From assembly GCA_017654935.2 (NCBI GenBank), contig CM065687.1:24328639-24392638 (forward strand): a DNA stretch of 64,000 nucleotides, read 5' to 3'. The position numbers and the translations under genes are program-made. The notes beneath the pieces were generated by a model that ran no database searches, was not told the DNA's origin, and saw only the letters and a list, made by a program, of their open reading frames with translations. Position 1 is the first letter of the stretch, and each line of letters opens with the position of its first letter. This document shows positions 44,470-56,500 of this stretch, piece by piece. Source of the stretch: Phymorhynchus buccinoides (lineage: Eukaryota > Mollusca > Gastropoda > Neogastropoda > Raphitomidae).

Positions 44470-45630
44470 AGCATGGCTTCAGGAAAGGCCGTTCTTGTGA
44501 GAGCCAGCTTCTCGGGCTTGTGGACGAGCTCACTTACAACATGGATAGAGGCAAGCAGACGGATGGATTTCTCCAAGGCGTTCGATAAAGTCAACCACTC
44601 CCTGCTGGTCCACAAGCTCCGACATTATGGCATCACCGGGCAGATCAACTCCTGGATCAGCAACTTCCTCACGGACAGGAAACAAGCGGTGGTTGTGGAC
44701 GGCGCCAAATCGGAAACAATCCCAGTAGAGTCAGGAGTCCCCCAGGGATCAGTGTTAGGGCCAACCCTTTTCCAGCTCTACATAAATGATCTCCCTGAAA
44801 AACTGTCCTCAACCTCCAGGCTCTTTGCTGACGACACCCTGTGCCATAAGACCATGGAGTCTCAGAGAGACCAGGCCTCTCTTCAGCAAGATCTGGACCA
44901 CATGGCTGACTGGGAGAAAAGTGGAGGATGAAGTTCCATCCCGAAAAGTGCCAAACTATGCACATATCCAGAAAAAAGACCCCTCAAGCTGGCACTTATT
45001 ACCTTCACGGCCAGAGACTACAGACAGCAGAAGAAGTCAAGTACCTGGGTGTCACAATCTCCCAAAATCTGTCATGGGACACCCACATCAACAACACCGT
45101 AAACAAGGCAAACAAGACTCTAGGCTTCCTCCGACGAAATTTGAAGATAGGCTCCATCTCCGTCAAGGAAACTGCTTACAAACCCTTAGTTCGTCCCACC
45201 CTTGAGCCCACCGCTTCTGTCTGGGACCCTCAGTCATACAGCCAAAACCACCGGCAAGATTGAGAGGGTCCAGTGCCGCGCAGCTAGATGGGTCATAAAT
45301 CGCCACCGCCAAACATCCAGTGTGGACAACATGCTGACCCAGCTGCAGTGGCCTCCACTCAAGGACAGGCGACGCTCCGCTAGGCTGGCCACCTTCTTCA
45401 AGTTCCACCATGGAGATGTGGCCATCAACACCCCACACCAGCCAGTCCCCCATCCTCCATCACGACAGATGCGACAGACTCACTCACAGGCCTACCTACT
45501 TCCTGCCTGTAAAACAAATTACAGGAAGTACTCATTCTTTCCAAGGGCTGTGAGTGAGTGGAACTCTCTTCCACCTGAGGCAATATCATCAGCCTCGGTG
45601 GAGGAATTCAAACCCCCCATGTCGTAAGCG
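44470..45630 (+). pseudogene. Jockey/RTE-like LINE reverse transcriptase, frameshifted
   Basis: Segments in order across at least three frameshifts: [44 protein letters not shown]; the catalytic LFADDT; KYLGVTISQNLSWDTHI; KIERVQCRAARWV; FFPRAVSEWNSLP. This covers most of the palm and the C-terminus but lacks the endonuclease, so it is a 5'-truncated dead copy. FADD is intact. Confidence 0.9.
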
Positions 45631-45670
45631 TCATAATCATCAAATTGTTGATGGAGGATGCTATATGCAA

Positions 45671-46080
45671 GAAGAAGAACACAAGAAAACATTGTTTTGG
45701 TAACAGAATTACTAATATTATGTGGAGTGATTTGCCTACTGACATAAAATGTGCACCTTCTTTGGCTTCTATTAATTATATGTTTAAAAATAATCTGGAT
45801 GTATTACCAAACTTGAAGAAGAACACAAGAAAACATTGTTTTGGTAACAGAATTACTAATATTATGTGGAGTGATTTGCCTACTGACATAAAATGTGCAC
45901 CTTCTTTGGCTTCTATTAATTATATGTTTAAAAATAATCTGGATGTATTACCAAACTTCTTATTTTTATTATAGAAGTTTTAAAAAACACACCAAAAAAC
46001 CCAATCACGAATGACTTGGAAAAAAAGCAGGCAAAAGGCTATCTAAGCATATATGCCGTACATCTGATATGATATGATAG
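45671..46080 (+). pseudogene. LINE C-terminal tail with exact 144-bp duplication
   Basis: A C-terminal LINE fragment (HCFGNRITNIMWSDLP, then SINYMFKNNL) occurs twice in direct tandem, units at 45671 and 45815, seemingly identical and in frame. It ends near 46080 with the ATATGATATGAT-type tail. Confidence 0.75.
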
Positions 46081-47216
46081 AAACTATGATAAATGTTTTA
46101 TTATGAAAGTTTATGCCACATTCACCTTGACTGAAAGAAAAATTACCAGAAAATACGTAAAAGATGGGACTGTTTAAAAAGCTTCATGGCTTGTTTGGTC
46201 CCTACCTACATAGTACATACCTACCTTCCTACCTACCCACCTGGTAGTAACTACTTGTTTTCTTCTTCTTCTAGTTCTACCAATAATGTTCACCTGCTGT
46301 AACCATTACTTTAGTTTTAGCTGTGGTTTGTCAAGTGCTGATTAAAATTAATAAAGGTCTTACGATTGGATTCAATGATTCATTGACTATGATCACCGAC
46401 TTGGCAAATAGACTAATACTAGTAATAGTAACAGCATGAGGTTGGCCAGTAGGAGGAGATTGGCTAGAAGTAGAAGTGAAAGTGAAACTGCTCTGTGCAG
46501 TTTGTGATTCTCAGTTCTCTGGAAGGGGTATGTATCCATGGACTAATGGAGATTATACAATAGAACCTCACTATTAAGGCCTTGGAAAATATAGGAGGGG
46601 TCTTAAGATTTAATAGGGAGGTGGACACTCAGTTGTCCGAATATGAATGGGGGAAAATGGTGACATTTTTTGGGGTCACATCTTAGAAGTTCTAAGTCTT
46701 AATATGGAAGGTGTTGATAGGGAGGTTCCACTGTACTTATAAATACTACAGCACTTCAGTCAGTAGTGCAGGGTAACAATAATCCACCAAGTGCCCCCTT
46801 CCTCCCCCCCCCCCCCCTCTTCTCCCTTAGCCCCCCTTCACCATCCTACTTCCCATTTATCCAGTGCTGACGCAACATGCTTAAAGTTAAACCCGCTGAT
46901 TGGGTGCAAGCTGGCTGGGTCAATTAAACCTCCTAATAGTAGTAGTGATACTTGTCTTAAGTCATACAGGCATGTCCTCAGTAATGGAACGGGGCCCCAT
47001 TTTTCAGTCTTTCTTTCCCTGACAACTGAAAAAGAGCCAAAATGGTCAGTATATTGACTGGGGGCCCTGAAGAGAAGAAGAATGAGTACTTGAGGGTAAA
47101 GCAAAAAGACAATGTAATGTTGCATTAAAAAAACACAGCATAAAAGTAAAACAGGCGAAGGTGTATTCTGTTATTTTGGGCATTGTGTAATTTCCCCATT
47201 GCTTTCTTTGCTGGCA
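46081..47216. other. Upstream region of CEP83
   Basis: Contains the MITE at 46558-46733 and a poly-C run near 46804-46818. The CEP83 promoter or a 5'UTR exon could lie here or further upstream; none could be placed. Confidence 0.4.
46558..46733. mobile_element. TA-target MITE (pogo-like), copy
   Basis: Ends CAATAGAACCTCACTATTAA and AGGGAGGTTCCACTG, flanked by TA. Same family as 12083, 49705 and 54622. Confidence 0.7.
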
Positions 47217-47447
47217 GGAGACATCAGGCCAGATGGCAGGGGCGGGGATGATAGGAGGGGCGGGGATGGGCCCAGCATTGGGCGGGGCATCAGGGGCGGG
47301 CCCCGCGCTGTCTTCCTCTTTACCACTGGGTTCAGCCATGCCGCGATTAGTGCAGGAGACTGAGCTGCAAAAAATACTGACGGATGAACGCATGCGTAGC
47401 GAACAGCACAAGACCAACTACCAGCAACTGAAAGTGGAGCATGCCAG
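47217..47447 (+). CDS. CEP83: CEP83 coding exon 1
   Basis: Begins after TGGCAG with 16 untranslated bases; ATG at 47233. It encodes a Gly/Ala-rich lead, then the conserved ETELQKILTDERMRSEQHK coiled-coil start. It ends two bases into a codon at a GTGAGT donor. Since the ATG is preceded by an acceptor, an upstream non-coding exon is expected. Confidence 0.88.
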
Positions 47448-50400
47448 GTGAGTGAGTGCCTGTGCGTGGCTATGCATTTACAGGTCTACATTTAATTATT
47501 TGATCAGGAGGCTGTTTTGGTTGATTTTCTACCAGTCAAGACTAAATAAAAAATGTATGATTGTAGACTGTATCATGTGTATGGTTTAATGTTGATGCAC
47601 AGATGTGTGCTCTGAGTGATGCTCCGGATTTCAGAAAAGTGTGTCACTAAAATGTAGCAAATTTTCATCAGACACACAGGTTGTCTATGAATGTCAAAAG
47701 GTTATGAAGAGAAACCCGCTAGTTTAAGTCAGTTGAGACATTATTTTGTGCGCATGTTCTGACCCCCTGATTTGTAAGACAGAGTGATCATCGGTAGCGC
47801 ATGCTATGCCCACAGTACTGTAAATACAATGCATAGCATGGCATTGGCACTATAGGCTTCACAGCCTTTTGCCCGCTATGTCGTTTCTTTTGTATTTTTA
47901 TTCATTGTTTTTGTATTTAGGGTGATCAGGCATAGCCTCCTAATGTATATTGATATTTGTTCGGAAGCAATAGTCTTCCCAGTATTTGTCTAAATTATTT
48001 TTGAGGCTGTCCAGTGTCCCTGGTGCTGGGTAAATAATTCCAAGTATTAATAATCCTGTTAGTAAAAAAGTGTTGGTAGAGATTAGTTTTAACAAATGGC
48101 TTAGTTAGTTTCAGAGGATGACCTGTAGTGGTGGAAATGTTAAGTGAGAAAAGATTGTTGGTGGTTTTACTGTCATAATAATTATGCAATGTTTTAAATT
48201 TCTCAATCATATCTCCCCGGAGTCCACAATATTCTAGACTAGGTAGCTTAAGAATTTTTATTCTTTCTTCATAGCTGTTGTTAGACAATCCAATTATTTG
48301 TTTCAAAAATCTTCTTTCCACGTTTTCAATAAATGTTTTATACTTTTTTAGCTTGGGAGACCAGACAACATTACTATACATTCTAAGATAGGTCTGACTA
48401 AGGATTTGAAGAGCGGTACCATTATATCTTTACTTTTATGTTGAATAAAATGTGATATAATTCCTGATATTTTATTAGCTCTTTTAACAGCAGATGTGGT
48501 ATGAATATCAAAGCTAAGGTTATTAATATTATCAACCATGACTCCCAAATCCTTTTTTGCCTCTGAAGTTTGTAGCTCACAGCTGTCCATAGTATACCTA
48601 TAATTGGGATTATTTTTGCCAACATGAAGGACTTTTTGCTATTAAACTTAATTTTCCACTCATTTGTCCATTCCACTAGCTTATTTATTGAATCTTGTAA
48701 CTTTTCTCTGCTTCCATCATCAAGGATACTATTGTCGGTTTTTCACTTTTTGTGTAATCCGCAAATATTTTGATAAAATTATTTACAACATCAGGCATAT
48801 CATTCATAAAATATGACTGTAGTGTGCGTGCTGTGGGTGCAGGCTGCAGGAGGAGTACCTGGGCCTGCAGGAGGAGATCAAGGTGACCATCGAGGAGAGC
48901 AAGGTGGTGCAGGAGAAGTACCGGTCCATGTATGAAGCCGCCCGCAAAGAGCTGGCCGACAGGCAGGCACAGCTCGAGGAAATACGCACCAAGGTCAAAC
49001 GCTGATTTTTGTTCTTGTACGACGAAAATGGTGTTTTACGCCCTCTTGGTCCGAATCAGACACATATGGGACATTTGCAAATACAAATACGGTGGGAACA
49101 ATACTGGAGGCAATGCCCGGAGGCAGTACGAAACCAGTTAAAGTCACGATTTTTTAAATGAATACAGATAGCTGTAGCGGTGACCACGCCTCGGTTAAAC
49201 CTCATCGGCAATGGCACCGCCACAGATATAGTAGTACTTATAATTAGTTGATTTTGTTGTTGTACGACGAAAATGATGTTTTACGTCCTCTTGGTCTGAA
49301 TCAGACACATATGGGACATTTGTAAATACAAATATGGTGGGAACAATACTGGAGGCAATGCCCGGAGGCAGTACAAAACCAGTAAAGTCACGATTTTAAA
49401 AATTAATACAGATAGCTGTAGCGGTGACCACGCCTCGGTTAAACCTCATCGGCTATGGCACCGCCACAAATATAGTAGTACTTATAATGAGTTGATTTTG
49501 TTCTTGTACACTTGTGTTGGGAGAGAGATCACAGGAGTCAATTATTTGAATTTAACATGTGTAAACATGAAACTTTTTTTCTCAGAAAATTATAGAAAAG
49601 AAAATCATTTACATTGGTGTACTGTTATTCAGTTGTTTCTTTGACTATTCTACTATTTGTCTTCAAATGTAAGCTGGTTTTTCTTAATTGTTTGCTTTTT
49701 AATACAGTGGAACCTCCCTTATAAATATAAGACCTCCCATTATAAGACTCCCTCCCACATAAGATCTACTTCTGTGAGACATTGCCATTCTTTGTAAGTA
49801 TTGAAATTACCTCCCTTATAAGACCCCTCTCTTATAAGACCTCATTTTGGATGACTTTTGAAGGTCTTATAAGGGAGGTTCCACTGTATCAACAGTTTAT
49901 TAAGAAAAACTGTTTTGTTTCTTTTTTCATTTGTTGGCTTCTTAATGTCGGCTGTTTACGTATGCTTTTCTTCAAAAAATAAATCACTTTATACTATTCA
50001 GCTGTTGATATTGATTGTGCATTACACTGTCCCCACAGACCCTGACCCCTCACAAGGTGGAGGCCATTCACAGCCAGGTGTACAGCGAACTGGCTGTTGA
50101 TAGTGATTGTGCATTACACTGTCCCCACAGTCCCTGACCCCTCACAAGGTGGAGGCCATTCGCAGCCAGGTGTACAGCGAACTGGCTGTTGATAGTGATT
50201 GTGCATTACATTGTCCCCACAGTCCCTGACACCTCACAAGGTGTTGATAGTGATTGTGCATTACACTGTCCCCACAGACCCTGACCCCTCACAAGGTGTT
50301 GATAGTGATTGTGCATTACACTGTCCCCACAGACCCTGACCCCTCACAAGGTGTTGATAGTGATTGTGCATTACACTGTCCCCACAGTCCCTGACACCTC

Positions 50401-53400
50401 ACAAGGTGTTGATAGTGATTGTGCATTACACTGTCCCCACAGTCCCTGACACCTCACAAGGTGTTGATAGTGATTGTGCATTACATTGTCCCCACAGACC
50501 CTGACCCCTCACAAGGTGTTGATAGTGATTGTGCATTACATTGTCCCCACAGTCCCTGACACCTCACAAGGTGTTGATAGTGATTGTGCATTACACTGTC
50601 CCCACAGACCCTGACCCCTCACAAGGTGTTAATAGTGATTGTGCATTACACTGTCCCCACAGTCCCTGACACCTCACAAGGTGTTGATAGTGATTGTGCA
50701 TTACACTGTCCCCACAGTCCCTGACCCCTCACAAGGTGTTGATAGTGATTGTGCATTACACTGTCCCCACAGTCCCTGACCCCTCACAAGGTGTTGATAG
50801 TGATTGTGCATTACACTGTCCCCACAGTCCCTGACCCCTCACAAGGTGTTGATAGTGATTGTGCATTACACTGTCCCCACAGACCCTGACCCCTCACAAG
50901 GTGTTGATAGTGATTGTGCATTACACTGTCCCCACAGACCCTGACACCTCACAAGGTGTTGATAGTGATTGTGCATTACACTGTCCCCACAGTCCCTGAC
51001 CCCTCACAAGGTGTTGATAGTGATTGTGCATTACACTGTCCCCACAGACCCTGACCCCTCACAAGGTGTTGATAGTGATTGTGCATTACATTGTCCCCAC
51101 AGACCCTGACACCTCACAAGGTGTTGATAGTGATTGTGCATTACATTGTCCCCACAGACCCTGACCCCTCACAAGGTGTTGATAGTGATTGTGCATTACA
51201 CTGTCCCCACAGACCCTGACACCTCACAAGGTGTTGATAGTGATTGTGCATTACATTGTCCCCACAGACCCTGACACCTCACAAGGTGTTGATAGTGATT
51301 GTGCATTACATTGTCCCCACAGACCCTGACCCCTCACAAGGTGTTGATAGTGATTGTGCATTACACTGTCCCCACAGTCCCTGACACCTCACAAGGTGTT
51401 GATAGTGATTGTGCATTACACTGTCCCCACAGTCCCTGACACCTCACAAGGTGTTGATAGTGATTGTGCATTACACTGTCCCCACAGACCCTGACCCCTC
51501 ACAAGGTGTTGATAGTGATTGTGCATTACATTGTCCCCACAGACCCTGACCCCTCACAAGGTGTTGATAGTGATTGTGCATTACACTGTCCCCACAGACC
51601 CTGACCCCTCACAAGGTGTTGATAGTGATTGTGCATTACACTGTCCCCACAGACCCTGACCCCTCACAAGGTGTTGATAGTGATTGTGCATTACACTGTC
51701 CCCACAGTCCCTGACCCCTCACAAGGTGTTGATAGTGATTGTGCATTACACTGTCCCCACAGACCCTGACCCCTCACAAGGTGTTGATAGTGATTGTGCA
51801 TTACATTGTCCCCACAGACCCTGACCCCTCACAAGGTGTTGATAGTGATTGTGCATTACACTGTCCCCACAGTCCCTGACCCCTCACAAGGTGTTGATAG
51901 TGATTGTGCATTACATTGTCCCCACAGACCCTGACCCCTCACAAGGTGTTGATAGTGATTGTGCATTACACTGTCCCCACAGACCCTGACACCTCACAAG
52001 GTGTTGATAGTGATTGTGCATTACACTGTCCCCACAGACCCTGACCCCTCACAAGGTGTTGATAGTGATTGTGCATTACACTGTCCCCACAGTCCCTGAC
52101 CCCTCACAAGGTGTTGATAGTGATTGTGCATTACACTGTCCCCACAGTCCCTGACCCCTCACAAGGTGTTGATAGTGATTGTGCATTACACTGTCCCCAC
52201 AGACCCTGACCCCTCACAAGGTGTTGATAGTGATTGTGCATTACACTGTCCCCACAGTCCCTGACCCCTCACAAGGTGTTGATAGTGATTGTGCATTACA
52301 CTGTCCCCACAGTCCCTGACCCCTCACAAGGTGTTGATAGTGATTGTGCATTACACTGTCCCCACAGTCCCTGACACCTCACAAGGTGTTGATAGTGATT
52401 GTGCATTACACTGTCCCCACAGTCCCTGACCCCTCACAAGGTGTTGATAGTGATTGTGCATTACACTGTCCCCACAGTCCCTGACACCTCACAAGGTGTT
52501 GATAGTGATTGTGCATTACATTGTCCCCACAGACCCTGACACCTCACAAGGTGTTGATAGTGATTGTGCATTACACTGTCCCCACAGTCCCTGACACCTC
52601 ACAAGGTGTTGATAGTGATTGTGCATTACATTGTCCCCACAGACCCTGACACCTCACAAGGTGTTGATAGTGATTGTGCATTACATTGTCCCCACAGACC
52701 CTGACACCTCACAAGGTGTTGATAGTGATTGTGCATTACATTGTCCCCACAGACCCTGACCCCTCACAAGGTGGAGGCCATTCGCAGCCAGGTGTACAGC
52801 GAACTGGAGCAGACGTACCGAGAGAAGTACCTGAAGCAGGAGGAGGAGGCCAAGGAGGCCTGGGCCAACGTCAGCAAACTGCGCTATGAGCTCTCCTTCC
52901 TCAGGGCAGAGTACCAGCACGACAAGGCCGAGCATGCCAGGCAGGTCCAGGACCTCAAACTGCACCAGGAGGTTGAGGTGTGTGTATGTGTGATGAGCTC
53001 TCCTTCCTCAGGGCAGAGTACCAGCACGACAAGGCCGAGCATGCCAGGCAGGTCCAGGACCTCAAACTGCACCAGGAGGTTGAGGTGTGTGTGTGTGTGT
53101 ATGTGTGATGAGCTCTCCTTCCTCAGGGCAGAGTACCAGCACGACAAGGCCGAGCATGCCAGGCAGGTCCAGGACCTCAAACTGCACCAGGAGGTTGAGG
53201 CCAAGGTGTGTGTGTGTGTATGTGTGATGAGCTCTCCTTCCTCAGGGCAGAGTACCAGCACGACAAGGCCGAGCATGCCAGGCAGGTCCAGGACCTCAAA
53301 CTGCACCAGGAGGTTGAGGTGTGTGTGTGTGTATGTGTGATGAGCTCTCCTTCCTCAGGGCGGAGTACCAGCACGACAAGGCCGAGCATGCCAGGCAGGT

Positions 53401-53476
53401 CCAGGACCTCAAACTGCACCAGGAGGTTGAGGTGTGTATGTGTGATGAGTCAGGGCGGAGTGAGCATGCCAGACAG

Positions 53477-53510
<34 letters not shown>

Positions 53511-56500
53511 TGAGCTCTCCTTCCTCAGGGCAGAGTACCAGCACGACAAGGCCGAGCATGCCAGACAGGTCCAGGACCTCAAACTGCACCAGGAGGTTGA
53601 GGTGTGTGTATGTGTGTTGTGGCCATTTTCTTGGCTGGAATTATGAGGTTCCTCATTATTCTTTTTTTGTTAATTGTACAATTCAATTGGTTAAAAAAAA
53701 AATTGTGCAAAATTTTGTACATGAATCTTTTTTTGCAGGCATAAACTTTTTGATAAAACCAAGTTCAAGCTTAAAAAACATTTTCTAAAGAAATCATATC
53801 TTCTTTTGAGTATTAAAACCTTTTTTTCGGGTTAAATTTCGAATCTTGTATTTTTTTCTCTCTTTATGATGAACGTACTTACATATATATTGAAAATAAA
53901 TACCTTTTGGATGGTCTGTCTCTTTTTGTGCGTTTGACGAGCTCGTTGCTACATCTCTGTGCGGGGTTATCCCAGGTGACCAACCTTCGCAAGGAGCGTG
54001 ATGCCACGCTGACCAAGGTGCAGGCGGAGAGCAGCAACGACGCGGGCAAGGTTCGGGTCCTGCAGCGCGACAACGCCACGCTCCAGGTGCGGGTCAAAGG
54101 TCTGCTGACGGAGATCGAGGAGCTGCGGTCGGAGAAGGACAAGGTGTGCATGGAGGCCGACAACATTCAGCGCACCCAGGACAAACAGCTGGCCGACCTT
54201 CAGGCCACCGTCAGGTCTCTGGAGGTGGGTGCTGCATTCTGTCAGGTTCATTTTGGAGTTGGTGGTGTTCTTTTGCTTTTCTCATGTTATAGCCTACAGG
54301 TTCTGTGACTTTCATTTTGGTGGTGGTGTTGTTTTGCTTTTCTCATGTCATAGCCTACAGGTTCTGTGACTTTCATTTTGGTGGTGGTGTTGTTTTGCTT
54401 TTCTCATGTCATAGCCTACAGGTTCTGTGACTTTCATTTTGGAGTTGGTGTTGTTTTATTTTTTAAATTTCATGGCCTGCAGGTTTCATAGCCTGTGAGT
54501 TGGCTGTGAGAAATGTATTCAAAGAAGGATAAAATTAAAAATCATTTTTGCCTATTTCAGGAAGTGACGGTTGGTTGAAAGTTTCACTCGTGTTTTTCTT
54601 GCTTTCTTAGATTACGTATTACAGTGGAACCTCTCTATTAAGACCTTCCCTATTACGACTTCCTCTAAGATGTGGCCCAAGGAATTTTTCATGAATTTTC
54701 CCCCCTTCATATCTGGACTACGGTGTGCCCACTCCCCTATATAGACCCCTCCCTATTAAGACCTTTTTTGACTGATTTTTCAAGGTCTTAAAGGGAGGTT
54801 CCACTGTATTTCCATTCTATTTTGTTATTAAGCTGTTTTTTTGTCATAAACGAAACCTTTATGGATTGTCGTTACAGTGTTTAGTTTGCTCTATCAGGGG
54901 AGCTCAGCCTTTTATGTCTTCTTTATCTTTAACTTGTCTGTCTTATATTTTCCCTTCTCTACATTATTTTTTATTTCTTCTTTATTTTGCATTTTTATGC
55001 TATTTCTATTTCCATTACTTACTTGCTTCTTTTTTTTTTATAAGCTGTTGCATTCTTGTGGTGAGAAAAAATCCACTTAAGGTCTTAAATTTTTCTGTGA
55101 ACTTTTCTTGAAAGAGCTGTGCAGTTGTAGCAGATCAATGCTGCCTGATTTTATACATGTTTTTTGTGCTACTTGATTTTATATGTGTTTTTTGTGCTGT
55201 CTGATTTTATACATGTTTTTTATGCTGCTTGATTTTATACATGTAATTGTGCTACATATGTATAAGGCAATACTTTTTTTTTATAGACTGAACGCCTTAT
55301 AATATGATTAGTGATTTATTATGAAATCTATTGATCACAAGAAGAAAAACACACACACAAAACCCCCCACTGAATCCCTGTTCTATTCTGAAATGAAATA
55401 TAGTGTAAGCAAATCAACATTTGTGCAAAAAAGTAAATTGGGTAGGTGCTCATTATAATTCGGTGCATCTTATAGCCAGTAAAATACGGTACATAATCAG
55501 CTTTCTCCCCTGTTTCCCACACCCACCCAGGTGGAGCGCGAATCGCTGAAGCATCAGTCTGAGACGTTCCAGTGTTGGGTAGGTGCACATTATGATTCAG
55601 TGCGTCTTATAGCCAGTAAAAATATACCGTACATAATCGGCTTTCCCCCCTGTTTCCCCCCCCACCAACCCAGGTGGAGCGCGAATCGCTGAAGCATCAG
55701 TCTGAGACGTTCCAGTGTTGAGTAGGTGCACATTATGATTCAGTGCGTCTTATAGCCAGTAAAATACCGTACATAATCAGCTTTCCCCCCTGTTTCCCCC
55801 CCACCCCGACCCAGGTGGAGCGCGAATCGCTGAATCAGTCTAAGACGTTCCAGCGGGAGGTGTTGGGTAGGTGCTCATTATGATTCAGTGCGTCTTATAA
55901 GTAAAATGTGGTACATAATCGGCTTTCCCCCCTGTTTCCACCACCAACCCAGGTGGAGCGCGAATCACTGAAGCGCCAGTCTGAGACGTTCCAGTGTTGG
56001 GTAGGTGCACATTATGATTCAGTGCGTCTTATAGCCAGTAAAATACGGTACATAATCAACTTTCCTCCCTGTTTCCTACCCCCACCCAGGTGGAGCGCGA
56101 ATCGCTGAAGCGTCAGTCTAAGACGTTCCAGCGGGATCATTATGATTCAGTGCGTCTTATAGCCAGTAATATACGGTACATAATCAGCTTTCTCCCCTGT
56201 TTCCCACACCCACCCAGGTGGAGCGCGAATCGCTGAAGCATCAGTCTGAGACGTTCCAGTGTTGGGTAGGTGCACATTATGATTCAGTGCGTCTTATAGC
56301 CAGTAAAAATACTAAAATATGGTACATAATCGGCTTTCCCCCCTGTTTCCACCACCAACCCAGGTGGAGCGCGAATCACTGAAGCGCCAGTCTGAGACGT
56401 TCCAGCGGGAGGTGTCCAGTCACGGCGGGGAGCAGAGCAAGCTGAGGACCAGGGTCCACGAGCTGGAGCGGGAGCTGGCCGTGGTCAAGGGCCAGAGCGA

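Noticed and set aside
52981..53510. Separate proteins in the exon 3 tail array
   Set aside because: They are shifted copies of one exon end joined by GT-rich linkers.
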